Shown: positions 8,274-17,815, counted from the first letter of the stretch. The stretch: 53,417 bases of DNA from Bacteroidaceae bacterium (GCA_017557005.1 JAFZFZ010000085.1:1-53417); one strand, 5' to 3'. Translations and numbers: made by a program. The notes: generated by a model from the letters alone, not told the origin.

Positions 8274-9290
8274 ATGAAAATCTTACTTACTGGTGGTGCA
8301 GGCTTTATTGGAAGCCACACCTTGATTGAGCTCACAGAAGCTGGCCATGAGGCTGTAGTAGTGGACAATCTTGACAACTCGTCTCCCATTTCATTGAAGC
8401 GCGTTGCTAAAATTATTGGCAAGGAGGTACCTTTCTATAAAGTGGATATCCGCGATCGTGAAGGCTTGCAGAAGGTGTTCGATGAGCATAAGTTTGATGC
8501 TTGTATCCACTTTGCAGGTTTGAAGGCTGTGGGTGAGAGCTGCGCTAAGCCTCTTGAGTACTACGAAAACAATATGAATGGTACATTCGTACTCGTTGAT
8601 GTAATGCGTAAGAATGGCTGCAAGAACATGATTTTCTCTTCAAGTGCTACCGTATATGGCGATCCCGCTATTATTCCTATCACTGAGGAGTGCCCCAAGG
8701 GTCATTGCACCAATCCTTACGGACAGACCAAGTCTATGCTCGAGGAGGTGCTCATGGATGTGCAAAAGGCAGATAACGAGTGGAATGTAGTATTGCTTCG
8801 TTACTTCAACCCCATCGGTGCACACAAGAGCGGTACTATCGGTGAGAACCCCAATGGTATCCCCAATAACTTGATGCCTTACATCACACAGACTGCTGTA
8901 GGTAAGCGCGCTGAGCTCGGTGTATTCGGTGATGACTACGATACACATGATGGTACTGGCGTACGCGACTATATTCATGTGGTTGATCTCGCACGTGCTC
9001 ACGTTGCAGCATTGAAGGCTATCGTAGAGAATAAGGGTATCGCTATCTATAACATTGGTACTGGTCACGGCTATTCTGTACTCGATGTAGTTAAGGCGTT
9101 CGAGAAGGCTAATGGCGTTCCTGTTCCTTACTCTATCAAGCCCCGTCGTCCGGGTGATATCGCTACTTGCTATTGCAATCCCGCTAAGGCTGAGGCTGAG
9201 TTGGGTTGGAAGGCTGAGTTCGGTATCGAGGAGATGTGTCGCGATAGCTGGAACTGGCAGAAGAACAATCCTAACGGTTTCGAAGAGTAA
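8274..9290 (+). CDS. galE: UDP-glucose 4-epimerase
   Basis: An extended short-chain dehydrogenase interconverting UDP-glucose and UDP-galactose with bound NAD. The NAD motif GGAGFIGSH is at residues 7-15, the catalytic Ser lies in SSSATVYGD (about residue 123), and the Tyr-Lys pair in PYGQTK (about residue 149). RYFNPIGAH and DGTGVRDYIHVVDLA are typical GalE blocks. Length 338 aa, intact. It ends at a strong hairpin shared with convergent glyA and supplies nucleotide sugars for galactose use and surface glycans. Confidence 0.95.
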   Translation: MKILLTGGAGFIGSHTLIELTEAGHEAVVVDNLDNSSPISLKRVAKIIGKEVPFYKVDIRDREGLQKVFDEHKFDACIHFAGLKAVGESCAKPLEYYENNMNGTFVLVDVMRKNGCKNMIFSSSATVYGDPAIIPITEECPKGHCTNPYGQTKSMLEEVLMDVQKADNEWNVVLLRYFNPIGAHKSGTIGENPNGIPNNLMPYITQTAVGKRAELGVFGDDYDTHDGTGVRDYIHVVDLARAHVAALKAIVENKGIAIYNIGTGHGYSVLDVVKAFEKANGVPVPYSIKPRRPGDIATCYCNPAKAEAELGWKAEFGIEEMCRDSWNWQKNNPNGFEE

Positions 9291-9316
9291 TACCTATTAT
9301 AAATAGGATATAAGAA

Positions 9317-9343
9317 GGGCGGCTAAACATTGTTTGGCCGCCC
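9317..9343. terminator. Bidirectional terminator between galE and glyA
   Basis: GGGCGGCTAAAC (9317-9328) pairs with GTTTGGCCGCCC (9332-9343) with one G-U pair and a 3-nt loop, a 12-bp stem between two convergent genes. T-rich sequence on each side is modest. Confidence 0.8.
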
Positions 9344-9369
9344 TTGCTATTGTATCTGTATGCTATGTT

Positions 9370-10650
9370 TTAGTATGCAAACAGGGGATAGCTCTTCATG
9401 GTCTCGTTGACACGAGCGCGAACGCTTGCGATAACCTCTTCGTTTTCTACGTTAGAGAGTACGGTCTCAATCATCTCGGCAATCTCACTCATGAGATCCT
9501 CCTTGGCACCACGTGTGGTGATGGCAGGAGTACCGAGGCGGATACCTGAGGTCTGGAATGCTGAACGGCTATCGAAAGGTACCATGTTCTTGTTCACGGT
9601 GATGTCGGCCGATACGAGTGCCTTCTCGGCTACCTTACCTGTGAGGTCGGGGTATTTCTCGCGCAGGTCGACGAGCATGCTATGGTTGTCGGTACCACCA
9701 GATACGATGGTGAAGCCACGTGCGATGAGGGCTTCGGCCAATGCCTTGGCGTTCTTCTGTACCTGTGCCTGGTACTCCTTATACTCGGGCTGCAAAGCCT
9801 CGCCGAAGGCTACGGCCTTGGCTGCGATGACATGCTCGAGCGGACCACCCTGGATGCCGGGGAACACGGCAGAGTCGAGCAAGGCTGACATCATCTTCAC
9901 CTCGCCCTTCGGAGTGGTCTTGCCCCAGGGGTTGGGGAAGTCCTTACCCATCATGATGACGCCGCCACGAGGACCGCGCAGGGTCTTGTGGGTGGTAGAG
10001 GTTACGATGTGGGCGTACTTCACGGGGTTGTCGAGCAGACCTGCTGCGATGAGACCGGCGGGGTGAGCCATGTCGATCATGAGGATGGCGCCTACCTTAT
10101 CGGCAATCTCGCGCATGCGCTTGTAGTCCCACTCACGTGAGTAGGCCGAGCCACCACCTACGATGAGCTTGGGCTGCTCGCGAAGAGCTACCTCTTCCAT
10201 CTGGTCATAGTCAACGCGGCCAGTCTCCTTATTGAGGTTGTACTCGCAGGGAGTGTAGAGGATACCTGATGTGTTGACAAGCGAACCGTGTGAGAGGTGT
10301 CCACCATGAGCGAGGTTGAGACCCATGAACTTGTCGCCAGGGTTGAGGCAAGCGAGGAATACGGCTGCATTGGCCTGTGCTCCTGAGTGGGGCTGTACGT
10401 TAGCCCACTCGGCACCAAAGAGCTCCTTGAGGCGGTCGATAGCCAATTGCTCGCTCTTGTCCACTACTTCGCAACCACCATAATAGCGGCGTCCGGGATA
10501 GCCCTCGGCATATTTATTGGTCATGCACGAACCCATGGCCTGCATTACTTGGTCGCTGACAAAGTTTTCTGATGCGATGAGCTCGATACCCTTGAGTTGT
10601 CTCTGATGTTCTTCTTCAATCAAGTTGAATACTAAATCGTCTCTTTTCAT
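9370..10650 (-). CDS. glyA: Serine hydroxymethyltransferase
   Basis: A PLP enzyme converting serine and tetrahydrofolate to glycine and 5,10-methylene-THF; cytoplasmic and central to one-carbon metabolism. Markers are the N-terminal [39 protein letters not shown] and the PLP-lysine block [13 protein letters not shown] (Lys near residue 230). Length 426 aa, complete. The ATG at 10650 follows a recognisable promoter. Confidence 0.96.
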   Translation of the reverse strand: MKRDDLVFNLIEEEHQRQLKGIELIASENFVSDQVMQAMGSCMTNKYAEGYPGRRYYGGCEVVDKSEQLAIDRLKELFGAEWANVQPHSGAQANAAVFLACLNPGDKFMGLNLAHGGHLSHGSLVNTSGILYTPCEYNLNKETGRVDYDQMEEVALREQPKLIVGGGSAYSREWDYKRMREIADKVGAILMIDMAHPAGLIAAGLLDNPVKYAHIVTSTTHKTLRGPRGGVIMMGKDFPNPWGKTTPKGEVKMMSALLDSAVFPGIQGGPLEHVIAAKAVAFGEALQPEYKEYQAQVQKNAKALAEALIARGFTIVSGGTDNHSMLVDLREKYPDLTGKVAEKALVSADITVNKNMVPFDSRSAFQTSGIRLGTPAITTRGAKEDLMSEIAEMIETVLSNVENEEVIASVRARVNETMKSYPLFAY

Positions 10651-10694
10651 TTTCTTAATGTTTAAAATATCGTTGTTATCCTATAATTGGGTTG

Positions 10695-10725
10695 CAAATG
10701 TATGTAAAAAAGACGGAATGACGAA
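10695..10725 (-). promoter_or_regulatory. Promoter of glyA
   Basis: On the minus strand -7 TACATTTG (10702-10695, perfect) and a weak -33 TTCG (10725-10722), 19 nt apart. The leader would be about 38 nt. Confidence 0.65.
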
Positions 10726-10797
10726 CATTTTGTAAAAAAATATTTGGGAAATGTGATATTCGTTCGTGTGGGTGTATTGAAATAATTATTCATTTAT

Positions 10798-10828
10798 TTT
10801 GTCCTTTACTTGGTTTTCAGTACTTTTG
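10798..10828 (+). promoter_or_regulatory. Promoter of the cobalamin-riboswitch transcript
   Basis: -33 TTTG at 10798-10801, 19-nt gap, -7 TACTTTTG at 10821-10828 (perfect). Transcription would start near 10835, just before the riboswitch. Confidence 0.75.
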
Positions 10829-10834
10829 TGGTAG

Positions 10835-11020
10835 TTTTGTTCCGATGCCCCATTGCTGGGCTATGGATGAAAAGGGAATCAGGTGCGAATCCTGAACAGT
10901 CCCGCTGCTGTGTGCCCTTCGATTGTACATCGAATCTGTTGCCACTGACTATTGTTGGGAAGGCCGATGTGCTGGGGTAAGTCAGAAGACCTGCAAAACC
11001 AGTTAAACCACGTGTATTCG
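10835..11020 (+). promoter_or_regulatory. Cobalamin (B12) riboswitch
   Basis: The leader has the characteristic cobalamin aptamer blocks in order: GGTGCGAATCCTGAACAG with CCCGCTGCTGTG (about 10892-10922), GCCACTG (10941-10947), GGGAAGGCC near 10957, and the B12 box AAGTCAGAAGACCTGC (10979-10994). It lies between a promoter and the BtuG-like lipoprotein gene, as expected for B12-uptake genes repressed by adenosylcobalamin. The 80 nt between B12 box and ATG must hold the expression platform; no clear terminator was seen, so control of translation is more likely. Confidence 0.92.
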
Positions 11021-11073
11021 AGGAAAGTATGCGTAGGGACAAATTTGTTTTACTTTCTTGTTTCCAAAATCAA

Positions 11074-12165
11074 ATGAAGAAAGTGTTTTGTAGCGCTGTA
11101 TGCGCTTGTTTGGCAGGCTTAGTGCTTGTGAGTTGCGAACCGGTTAATCTCGGAGGTGGAGGTCCTTCTCCGATCGAGATGAGTATGCCTGATGTGTTTA
11201 TCCTATGTGAGGGTACCTATGGGGCAAACAATGCCGATATATCGGCATATAAATCGGATAGCTTACTGTGTGTGGGTGAATATTATTTGTCGCAAAATGG
11301 ACAGTACCTGGGCGATACGGGGCAGGATATACTCTATCATGATGGATATATCTACGTGTCGGTATATGGCTCGTCGTACATTGCCAAGCTTGATCTCGAG
11401 GGTAAGGAACTCATGCGATATGCCTTCTCGCCTGTAGAGGGACAACCGCGCTACCTTGCTGCACAGGGTGACTATGTGTATGTGACATTGTATAGCGGTA
11501 GAGTGGCTAAGTTGGCTGCTGAAAACTTGGAGGTGGTGGACTATGCTCCTGTGGGCAACAATCCTGAGGACCTTATTATATATAAAGGACAAATGCTTGT
11601 GGCCAATTCGGGTTGGGGATACGATAATCGTGTGACGGTGATTGATGTGGCTACCTTTGATTCGATAGCCTCCATCACCGTAGAGTGGAACCCCCAACAG
11701 TTTGTCGTGGCAAACGATAGTGTGTATCTGTTGGCCAATGGACAGTATGATGAGAACTGGAACTGCGACTACCCGGTGCAACACGTCGATGTGGCTACGG
11801 GGGTGGCGCGTACGATAGCACATGCTACACGTGCCGTAGCGTATGAGGGTACATTGTATATGTGTAACTCGACTACTGACTGGGCTACATATAGCACAGT
11901 GAACAATTTCTTTAGCTACGATGTGGCAAGTGCGGCTATAGACAGTACTTCATTTTTGCACGATGATACTGGAGAGTTAGCTTCGAATAGTATCTATATG
12001 ATGGAGGTGAACCCTAAGAATGGCGAATTCTATATCGGGCTCGCAGGCAATAAGTTCGTGTCGTCAGGTATGGTGCACCGTTGCGACAAGGAGGGATATC
12101 TGCTGCATCGCTTCGATGTGAAGGGGGCCAATCCTAATCAGGCGGCTTTTGTGGGTGAAGAGTAA
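11074..12165 (+). CDS. btuG: BtuG-like cobalamin-binding surface lipoprotein
   Basis: A lipoprotein with a signal sequence ending in LVLVSC (lipid-modified Cys21), followed by a beta-propeller built of YncE-like blades (repeats such as VFILCEGTYGANNADISAY, DILYHDGYIYVSVYGSSYIAKLD, DYVYVTLYSGRVAKL). This architecture and the position directly behind a cobalamin riboswitch match BtuG, the outer-membrane lipoprotein that captures B12 and hands it to BtuB in Bacteroides. No BtuB receptor is adjacent. An upstream ATG at 11029 would add 15 residues before the signal peptide and is rejected. Propeller lipoproteins are diverse, so the call leans partly on the riboswitch. Confidence 0.8.
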   Translation: MKKVFCSAVCACLAGLVLVSCEPVNLGGGGPSPIEMSMPDVFILCEGTYGANNADISAYKSDSLLCVGEYYLSQNGQYLGDTGQDILYHDGYIYVSVYGSSYIAKLDLEGKELMRYAFSPVEGQPRYLAAQGDYVYVTLYSGRVAKLAAENLEVVDYAPVGNNPEDLIIYKGQMLVANSGWGYDNRVTVIDVATFDSIASITVEWNPQQFVVANDSVYLLANGQYDENWNCDYPVQHVDVATGVARTIAHATRAVAYEGTLYMCNSTTDWATYSTVNNFFSYDVASAAIDSTSFLHDDTGELASNSIYMMEVNPKNGEFYIGLAGNKFVSSGMVHRCDKEGYLLHRFDVKGANPNQAAFVGEE

Positions 12166-12170
12166 AATAA

Positions 12171-12201
12171 TTGTTTATTTGCTCGTTTATTCGTAACTTC
12201 G
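12171..12201 (+). promoter_or_regulatory. Promoter, possibly leaderless, of the radical SAM gene
   Basis: -33 TTG at 12171-12173, 20-nt gap, -7 TAACTTCG at 12194-12201 (one mismatch). Only four bases separate the -7 box from the ATG at 12206, so the mRNA would be leaderless. Confidence 0.5.
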
Positions 12202-12205
12202 CAGC

Positions 12206-13135
12206 ATGCAAGTGCTACATCGACCATATTATGATTTTGCAACCTTCTTGGCTCAATATTTTGAGTGCAAGGTGCAGAAAATCTCTGTACATGCTGGGTT
12301 CACTTGTCCCAATCGCGATGGGTCGAAAGGGGTAGGAGGGTGTACCTATTGTAATAATCAGACGTTCAACCCCGACTATTGTAAACCGGAGCTTAGTGTG
12401 ACGCGTCAGTTGGAGGATGGCATGCAGTTCTTCTCGCACAAATATCCTTCGATGCGCTACCTTGCCTATTTCCAGGCATATACCAATACGTATGGCGAAC
12501 TGGAACGATTGAAGGCCATGTATGAGGAGGCACTTGCGGTGGATGGAGTGGTGGGGCTTGTCATCGGTACTCGACCCGATTGCATGCCTGATGCTCTGCT
12601 CGATTACCTGGAGGAGCTCTCTCACCGCACCTTTCTCATGGTGGAATATGGTATCGAGAGTGCAAATGACGATACGTTGCGTCGCATCAACCGCGGACAT
12701 GATTTTGCAACAGCTGTCGATGCTATTCGACGCACGCATGAGCGTGGAATCCTTGTGGGCGGACATGTCATCCTCGGCTTGCCGGGTGAGGACCGTGAGG
12801 AACTGCTACGTCAAGCGACGGAGTTGGCTTCCTTGCCGCTCGATATGCTCAAATTACATCAGTTGCAACTGATACGGGGCACCCGCATGGCTCGTGAATA
12901 CGATGAGCAACCCGAGGAATTTCATCTCTACGATGTAGACGAATATATTGAATTGGCTATCGACTATATCGAACGTATACCTCAGACGGTAGTCATCGAA
13001 CGGTTCATATCTCAGTCGCCCCGCTCGTTGCTGATAGCTCCCGATTGGGGAATGAAAAACTACCAATTTGTAGACCGACTACGCCGACGCATGGCTGAAC
13101 GTGATACATGGCAGGGAAGATTGTATAGTGTTTAG
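12206..13135 (+). CDS. TIGR01212/YhcC-family radical SAM protein
   Basis: The radical-SAM cluster cysteines are Cys34, Cys46 and Cys49 in CPNRDGSKGVGGCTYC. The long first spacing is the hallmark of the TIGR01212 (YhcC) subfamily. Other blocks are YFQAYTNTY, VVGLVIGTRPDC and MVEYGIESA. Length 309 aa, complete. The reaction of this subfamily is not established; it is cytoplasmic. It lies 40 bp after the BtuG-like gene and opens a run of closely spaced genes (26-28 bp gaps) to the peptidase, the ATPase and the GH28 gene. Confidence 0.85.
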   Translation: MQVLHRPYYDFATFLAQYFECKVQKISVHAGFTCPNRDGSKGVGGCTYCNNQTFNPDYCKPELSVTRQLEDGMQFFSHKYPSMRYLAYFQAYTNTYGELERLKAMYEEALAVDGVVGLVIGTRPDCMPDALLDYLEELSHRTFLMVEYGIESANDDTLRRINRGHDFATAVDAIRRTHERGILVGGHVILGLPGEDREELLRQATELASLPLDMLKLHQLQLIRGTRMAREYDEQPEEFHLYDVDEYIELAIDYIERIPQTVVIERFISQSPRSLLIAPDWGMKNYQFVDRLRRRMAERDTWQGRLYSV

Positions 13136-13161
13136 AGTATAGTGAATTTAATTAAGATAGT

Positions 13162-14448
13162 ATGAAAAGACATTACATTCGTTGCATAGCTATGGTGATA
13201 GCTATCTTAGCAACAGGCATCATGAATGCTACTGAACTCACCGATAAGTTGGCTTCACTGGCTGACGTGAGCAAGGTGAAGGAATTGAAATCGACTGATG
13301 GATTGGAGAAGTTGGTATGCTTTGTCAATCAGCAACTCGATTGGGACGACGCTGAGGAAGGTACCTTCGGGCAGCGTGTCATCATTAAGCATCGCGGTTT
13401 TGATCGTCCCACGGTGATGGTTACCGAGGGATATGGCGCTGCATATGCCTTGAATCCCAACTATCAGGAGGAGTTGTCGACCTTGCTTGATGCTAACCTT
13501 GTGTTTGTGGAGCATCGTTATTTCTTGGAGTCTACGCCCCAACCATGTGACTGGAGTCATCTCACGGTGAAGAACTCGGCAGGTGACTATCATCACATAC
13601 GTAATCTCTTGCGTGGGGTGTATCCAGGTAAGTGGTTTACCACAGGTATCAGCAAGGGAGGACAGACTACCATGTTTTACCGCTCCTTCTATCCCAATGA
13701 TGTGGATGGCTCGGTATCGTATGTAGCTCCGCTCAACAAATCGCTCGAGGATGGTCGTCACGAGCCGTTCATCAATCAGGCAGGTACTCCTGAGGAGCGT
13801 GCACGTATTCAGGAATTTCAGTTGGAGGCTCTCAAGCGTCGTGCTACAGTAGAACCGATGTTTGCAGACTATTGTGCTCGTAAGGGTTACACCTTCCGTG
13901 TACCTATCAGCGAAATCTATGACCTGGCCGTACTTGAGTACTCGTTTGCCTTCTGGCAATGGGGCGATGATGTGGCACAGATCCCTGCTGTGGATGCTTG
14001 TGATAGCACTTACTACAAGCATCTGATCGATAAGTGTGAGCCTAGCTATTTCTCTCTGCAGACTCCCTACACCTCGTTCAATGTACAGGCTATGCGCGAA
14101 CTTGGCTACTATGGCTATGAGACGGAACCCTTCGAGGAGTATCTCTCTGTAGATTACACCGAGGGTTATATGCGTCGTGTGATGATACCCGAGGAACTCA
14201 GCTATATCGAGTTTGATGCCAACCTCTATGAACATGTCAACCAATTCCTTAAGGGTAACGATATCCCCATGATGTTTATCTATGGTCAATATGATCCATG
14301 GACGGCAACTGGCGTGACATGGCTGAAAGGTAAAAAACGCATGCATGTTTTTGTGGAGCCTCGTGGTTCGCACAAGGCACGGGTCGGCACGATGCCCGAA
14401 GCTACGCAGAAGGAAATCATGAAAATTTTGCGCCGTTGGGCAAAGTAA
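13162..14448 (+). CDS. Secreted S37/S28-like tripeptidyl aminopeptidase
   Basis: A signal peptide (about residues 1-23, ending near ATGIMNA) precedes an alpha/beta-hydrolase domain resembling Streptomyces PS-10 (peptidase S37). The nucleophile is Ser164 in TGISKGGQTT, a likely Asp lies in IYGQYDPWTATG and the His in EPRGSHKARVG. The block VEHRYF is also typical. Length 428 aa. It is probably periplasmic or secreted and trims tripeptides. Its place between a radical SAM gene and a B12-type ATPase gives no functional link that I can support. Confidence 0.78.
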   Translation: MKRHYIRCIAMVIAILATGIMNATELTDKLASLADVSKVKELKSTDGLEKLVCFVNQQLDWDDAEEGTFGQRVIIKHRGFDRPTVMVTEGYGAAYALNPNYQEELSTLLDANLVFVEHRYFLESTPQPCDWSHLTVKNSAGDYHHIRNLLRGVYPGKWFTTGISKGGQTTMFYRSFYPNDVDGSVSYVAPLNKSLEDGRHEPFINQAGTPEERARIQEFQLEALKRRATVEPMFADYCARKGYTFRVPISEIYDLAVLEYSFAFWQWGDDVAQIPAVDACDSTYYKHLIDKCEPSYFSLQTPYTSFNVQAMRELGYYGYETEPFEEYLSVDYTEGYMRRVMIPEELSYIEFDANLYEHVNQFLKGNDIPMMFIYGQYDPWTATGVTWLKGKKRMHVFVEPRGSHKARVGTMPEATQKEIMKILRRWAK

Positions 14449-14474
14449 TGTAATACCTATTAATATATAGTATA

Positions 14475-15242
14475 ATGCTTCATTTGCGCGACCTCTATAT
14501 AGGCTATAGCGATGATAAGAATCGCCATATCGTGGCCGAGACTCTCAATGCCTCGTTGCCCTGTGGCGTGCTCGCATGTCTCATAGGTGCCAATGGAGTG
14601 GGTAAGTCTACCTTGATGCGCACGATGGCTGGTTTTCAGCCTTCGTTGCGTGGAGAGGTATGTATCGACGGACGTCCTATCGGTACCTATACGCCGAAGG
14701 AACTTTCTGAACGTGTGGGAGTAGTGCTTACCGAAAAGAATATGCCTGCCGACCTCACAATTGAAGAGGTGGTGGGATTGGGGCGTACGCCCTTTACCAA
14801 TTTTTGGGGTACGCTTACAGCTTCAGACCGTAAGGTGGTGGATGAGGCTTTGTCGCTTGTGGGACTCGATGCCTTGCGTAACCGTAAGATACATCAGGTA
14901 AGTGATGGTGAGCGGCAGAAGGCGATGATTGCGAAGGCGTTGGCGCAACAGACTCCGGTCATTTTTCTCGATGAGCCTACGGCTTTTCTTGACTATCCGA
15001 GCAAGATTGCGATGATGCAACTCTTGCGCCGACTGGCTCACGAGCAAAATAAACTCATCTTGCTCTCTACGCACGATCTGGAGATTGCTTTTCAAACGGC
15101 CGATCATCTTTGGCTATTGCAACAGTCGGGGTTACATACAGGTACCCTATCTGAGTTGTCGGAATGTGGCGTCATATCGGAATTCCTTGATAGCGACGAA
15201 CTTCACTATGATGTCAGCACCCAGCGCATCATACTAAAATGA
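14475..15242 (+). CDS. btuD: ABC transporter ATPase, FecE/BtuD type
   Basis: The nucleotide-binding subunit of a cobalamin or iron-siderophore importer. Walker A GANGVGKST is at residues 38-46, Walker B IFLDEPTAFLD at 163-173 and the switch His in STHD near 198. The signature motif reads VSDGE (142-146) rather than LSGGQ, a common variant in this subfamily. No permease (btuC/fecD) or binding-protein gene (btuF) is adjacent, so the partners must be elsewhere. The BtuD suggestion rests on the nearby B12 riboswitch and BtuG-like gene; a haem or siderophore importer is possible. Confidence 0.72.
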   Translation: MLHLRDLYIGYSDDKNRHIVAETLNASLPCGVLACLIGANGVGKSTLMRTMAGFQPSLRGEVCIDGRPIGTYTPKELSERVGVVLTEKNMPADLTIEEVVGLGRTPFTNFWGTLTASDRKVVDEALSLVGLDALRNRKIHQVSDGERQKAMIAKALAQQTPVIFLDEPTAFLDYPSKIAMMQLLRRLAHEQNKLILLSTHDLEIAFQTADHLWLLQQSGLHTGTLSELSECGVISEFLDSDELHYDVSTQRIILK

Positions 15243-15270
15243 ATCAATAAATTAAAGAATCTAACATACA

Positions 15271-16692
15271 ATGAAAAAACGTAACTTTGTTTCCCGCATT
15301 TCGATATTTGTAGCTTTTGCCGCAATTGTAGCTTGTCAGCCAAAGATTCAATATGAGAGCATTCAGGTAGAGGCACCCTTTGATATGCCTCAGATATGTG
15401 TGCCATTATTTCCTGAACGCGATTTTGATATTACTGCCTATGGTGCAGTTCCTTCGTCAGAGGAGGTATGCACCAAGCCAATTGCTGAGGCTATAGATGC
15501 ATGTCACAGTGCTGGTGGTGGACGCGTGGTAATACCTGCGGGAGAATGGCTAACTGGTCCTATCCACTTGAAAAGCAATGTCAATCTTTTCCTCGCTGAA
15601 GGGGCTGTTGTGCGCTTTACCGATAACCCCGACCATTATCTTCCTGCGGTTCCGACCTCTTGGGAAGGCATGGAGTGCTACAACTATTCCCCCCTTGTAT
15701 ATGCTTACGGGTGTGATAATATTGCCATTACAGGTCCTGGTAAGCTATATCCACATATGGGAGTGTGGCGCACATGGTTTAGCCGTCCCCAACCCCACAT
15801 GGATGCATTGGCGGGACTATATCATCAGATGTCCAATGGTGCCCCTGTTGAGGAACGTCAGATGGCTTTAGGTGAGAACCATTTCCGTCCTCATCTGATT
15901 CATCTCAACCGATGTTCTCATGTCTTGCTCGATGGCTTTAGTATCGAAAATAGTCCCTTTTGGACCATTCATCTTTACTTGTGTGATAACGGTTTAGCTC
16001 GCAACCTGAATGTAAAAGCTCATGGCCATAACAATGATGGCATCGATTTGGAAATGTCGCGTAACTTCCTTGTCGAAGACTGTATTTTTGACCAAGGCGA
16101 TGATGCAGTCGTTATCAAGTCGGGACGCAATCACGATGCATGGCGAATCAATACCCCGTGTGAGAATATCGTCGTGCGCAACTGTACCATTAAGGCTGGG
16201 CATACCCTGCTAGGAATTGGTAGTGAGTTGGCTGGTGGTATACGTAATATTTATATGCATCACTGCGTAGCTCCCAGTACGGTACATCGTCTTTTCTTTG
16301 TGAAGACCAACCATCGTCGTGGCGCTTTTGTGGAGAATATCTATATGGATAGCATTCACACTGGTGGCACCTTACGTGTGGCAGAGATTGATACCGATGT
16401 TTTGTATCAGTGGCGTAATTTGGTGCCTACCTATAAGGATACGCTCACTCGTATCAGCGATATCTATCTCACCAACATTCGATGCGATTCAGCGAAGGCT
16501 ATCTACGAGTTGCGTGGAGATGCTCGCCTGCCCATTCGTGATGTGGTGATGCGGAATATACAAGTCGATGTGGTGGCCGATACGCTCAATAGCGCACAGC
16601 ATGTTGAAGGGTTAGTGGTAAACAATATCACCTATCAGCATCTCGATCCAGGCACTCTACCTCAACTTGATAGGTATCTTGACAATAAATAA
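15271..16692 (+). CDS. Glycoside hydrolase family 28 lipoprotein
   Basis: A right-handed beta-helix polygalacturonase-type enzyme acting on pectic polymers. The lipobox AAIVAC (Cys22) indicates lipid anchoring. Family motifs are present in order: NNDGIDLE (the NxD block), QGDDAVVIKSG (the DD block), GHTLLGIGSE (the GHG-equivalent) and FFVKTN (the RIK-equivalent). Length 473 aa. It is the last of the run of plus-strand genes and stops 11 bp before the convergent lysO. No SusC/SusD pair is near, so it is not in an evident polysaccharide utilization locus. Confidence 0.85.
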   Translation: MKKRNFVSRISIFVAFAAIVACQPKIQYESIQVEAPFDMPQICVPLFPERDFDITAYGAVPSSEEVCTKPIAEAIDACHSAGGGRVVIPAGEWLTGPIHLKSNVNLFLAEGAVVRFTDNPDHYLPAVPTSWEGMECYNYSPLVYAYGCDNIAITGPGKLYPHMGVWRTWFSRPQPHMDALAGLYHQMSNGAPVEERQMALGENHFRPHLIHLNRCSHVLLDGFSIENSPFWTIHLYLCDNGLARNLNVKAHGHNNDGIDLEMSRNFLVEDCIFDQGDDAVVIKSGRNHDAWRINTPCENIVVRNCTIKAGHTLLGIGSELAGGIRNIYMHHCVAPSTVHRLFFVKTNHRRGAFVENIYMDSIHTGGTLRVAEIDTDVLYQWRNLVPTYKDTLTRISDIYLTNIRCDSAKAIYELRGDARLPIRDVVMRNIQVDVVADTLNSAQHVEGLVVNNITYQHLDPGTLPQLDRYLDNK

Positions 16693-16703
16693 TAGGGTAC
16701 GCC

Positions 16704-17633
16704 TTATAAGGAGCAAAACAATGGTACTAGGAATGGTACGCTGAGATCGACTACTAAACCATGGAAGATGGCGATTGGCACGAACTGCGTGCCACTGATG
16801 CGTGATATGACGGGGAGTGTAGTGTCCGCGGTGGTGGCTCCGCCAAGGCTGATGGGTGCTAGCGGACCGAACAGACGGAGTAGTAGGGGAGCGAAGAGTA
16901 GGGTGGTGACTTCGCGTAATACATTATACATTAACGCTATGGTACCTAACTCTACATCGCGCATCTCAGTGATGAGCATGCTCGATAATGAGTAGTAGCC
17001 AAATCCGGAACTCACGGCTAGCCAATCGGCTATACTCCGGTCGGTAATCAGTAGCGCGGTGAGCAATGCACCTATCCAAGTGCCGGTGATAGTGATGATG
17101 GGCATCAACACAAATCCCTTCTTTAAGTGACGGAAGTTGCGTCGTAACTCCTCGTTTTGTCCGATGCCGAAGCCTACGCATATCAGTAATACGCAAAGAC
17201 TATAAAATGATGCCTGTTCAGGAAGGTAATTATCAGCTCCCCAATAACCCATCACGCAGCCACCGGCAAAACATGCGAAGATGATGAGGCTCTCATGCAT
17301 TGTGACACATAGACCTCGTAGACTGAATTGTTGTTTACCGCTGTGATTTGTTTTGTGCGCTTGTCGCTCATTCTTCGGTTGTACGCATCGCCACATGAGC
17401 ATAGCGCCAATGCAACAACATAAAGTTGTGAGTATGGTAATGAGTAGGGCCTTGGCACCCAATTGTCCCAATGAACGGGTCAGCACTTCATTGCCTCCGA
17501 TCTCAATACCGATGAAGAATAGCATCACCCAAATTGATAGCGTGAGTATACGGCCTACCCAGTGTTGTGGCCAACGGCGCAACAGATAACCCACTACTGC
17601 GCTTCCCCAAAGTATGAGTAATACGATAAACAT
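16704..17633 (-). CDS. lysO: LysO-type (DUF340) lysine exporter
   Basis: A membrane protein of 309 aa with about eight hydrophobic segments. The N-terminal half (residues 1-60) and the block SSGFGYYSLSSMLITEM plus LREVTTLLFAPLL are typical of LysO/YbjE, a lysine (and toxic analogue) exporter in E. coli. The central loop (about residues 82-97) is basic. Transport substrate is inferred from the family. Confidence 0.8.
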   Translation of the reverse strand: MFIVLLILWGSAVVGYLLRRWPQHWVGRILTLSIWVMLFFIGIEIGGNEVLTRSLGQLGAKALLITILTTLCCCIGAMLMWRCVQPKNERQAHKTNHSGKQQFSLRGLCVTMHESLIIFACFAGGCVMGYWGADNYLPEQASFYSLCVLLICVGFGIGQNEELRRNFRHLKKGFVLMPIITITGTWIGALLTALLITDRSIADWLAVSSGFGYYSLSSMLITEMRDVELGTIALMYNVLREVTTLLFAPLLLRLFGPLAPISLGGATTADTTLPVISRISGTQFVPIAIFHGLVVDLSVPFLVPLFCSL

Positions 17634-17653
17634 GTTTAATAGATTCTTAGCTG

Positions 17654-17684
17654 CAAAGTTCGTCTTTTTTTGTGAAATAGCAAA
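17654..17684 (-). promoter_or_regulatory. Possible promoter of lysO
   Basis: Minus strand: -7 GAACTTTG (17661-17654, first base off consensus) and -33 TTTTG with TTG at 17683-17681, 19 nt apart. Confidence 0.45.
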
Positions 17685-17784
17685 ATTAAGAATATGATAG
17701 CGCCTTTTTTAGGTTTTGGATGTAAATATTTTCATAGTCTTTTTTGACGAATGTAACTTTTTGTAGAATATTTCTTGCATTTTG

Positions 17785-17815
17785 TTTGTTTGTAATGAAA
17801 AATACTATAACTTTG
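17785..17815 (+). promoter_or_regulatory. Promoter of the trp leader/trpB transcript
   Basis: -33 TTTG at 17785-17788, 19-nt gap, perfect -7 TAACTTTG at 17808-17815. The start site would be near 17822, 18 nt before the leader-peptide ATG. Confidence 0.8.

Noticed and set aside
9398..10066. Open frame of 222 codons on the plus strand
   Set aside because: Antisense shadow of glyA; composition (Ser/Arg/Ala rich) is that of a mirror frame.
13255..14373. Open frame of 372 codons on the minus strand
   Set aside because: Antisense to the well-supported S37-type peptidase; no domain seen.
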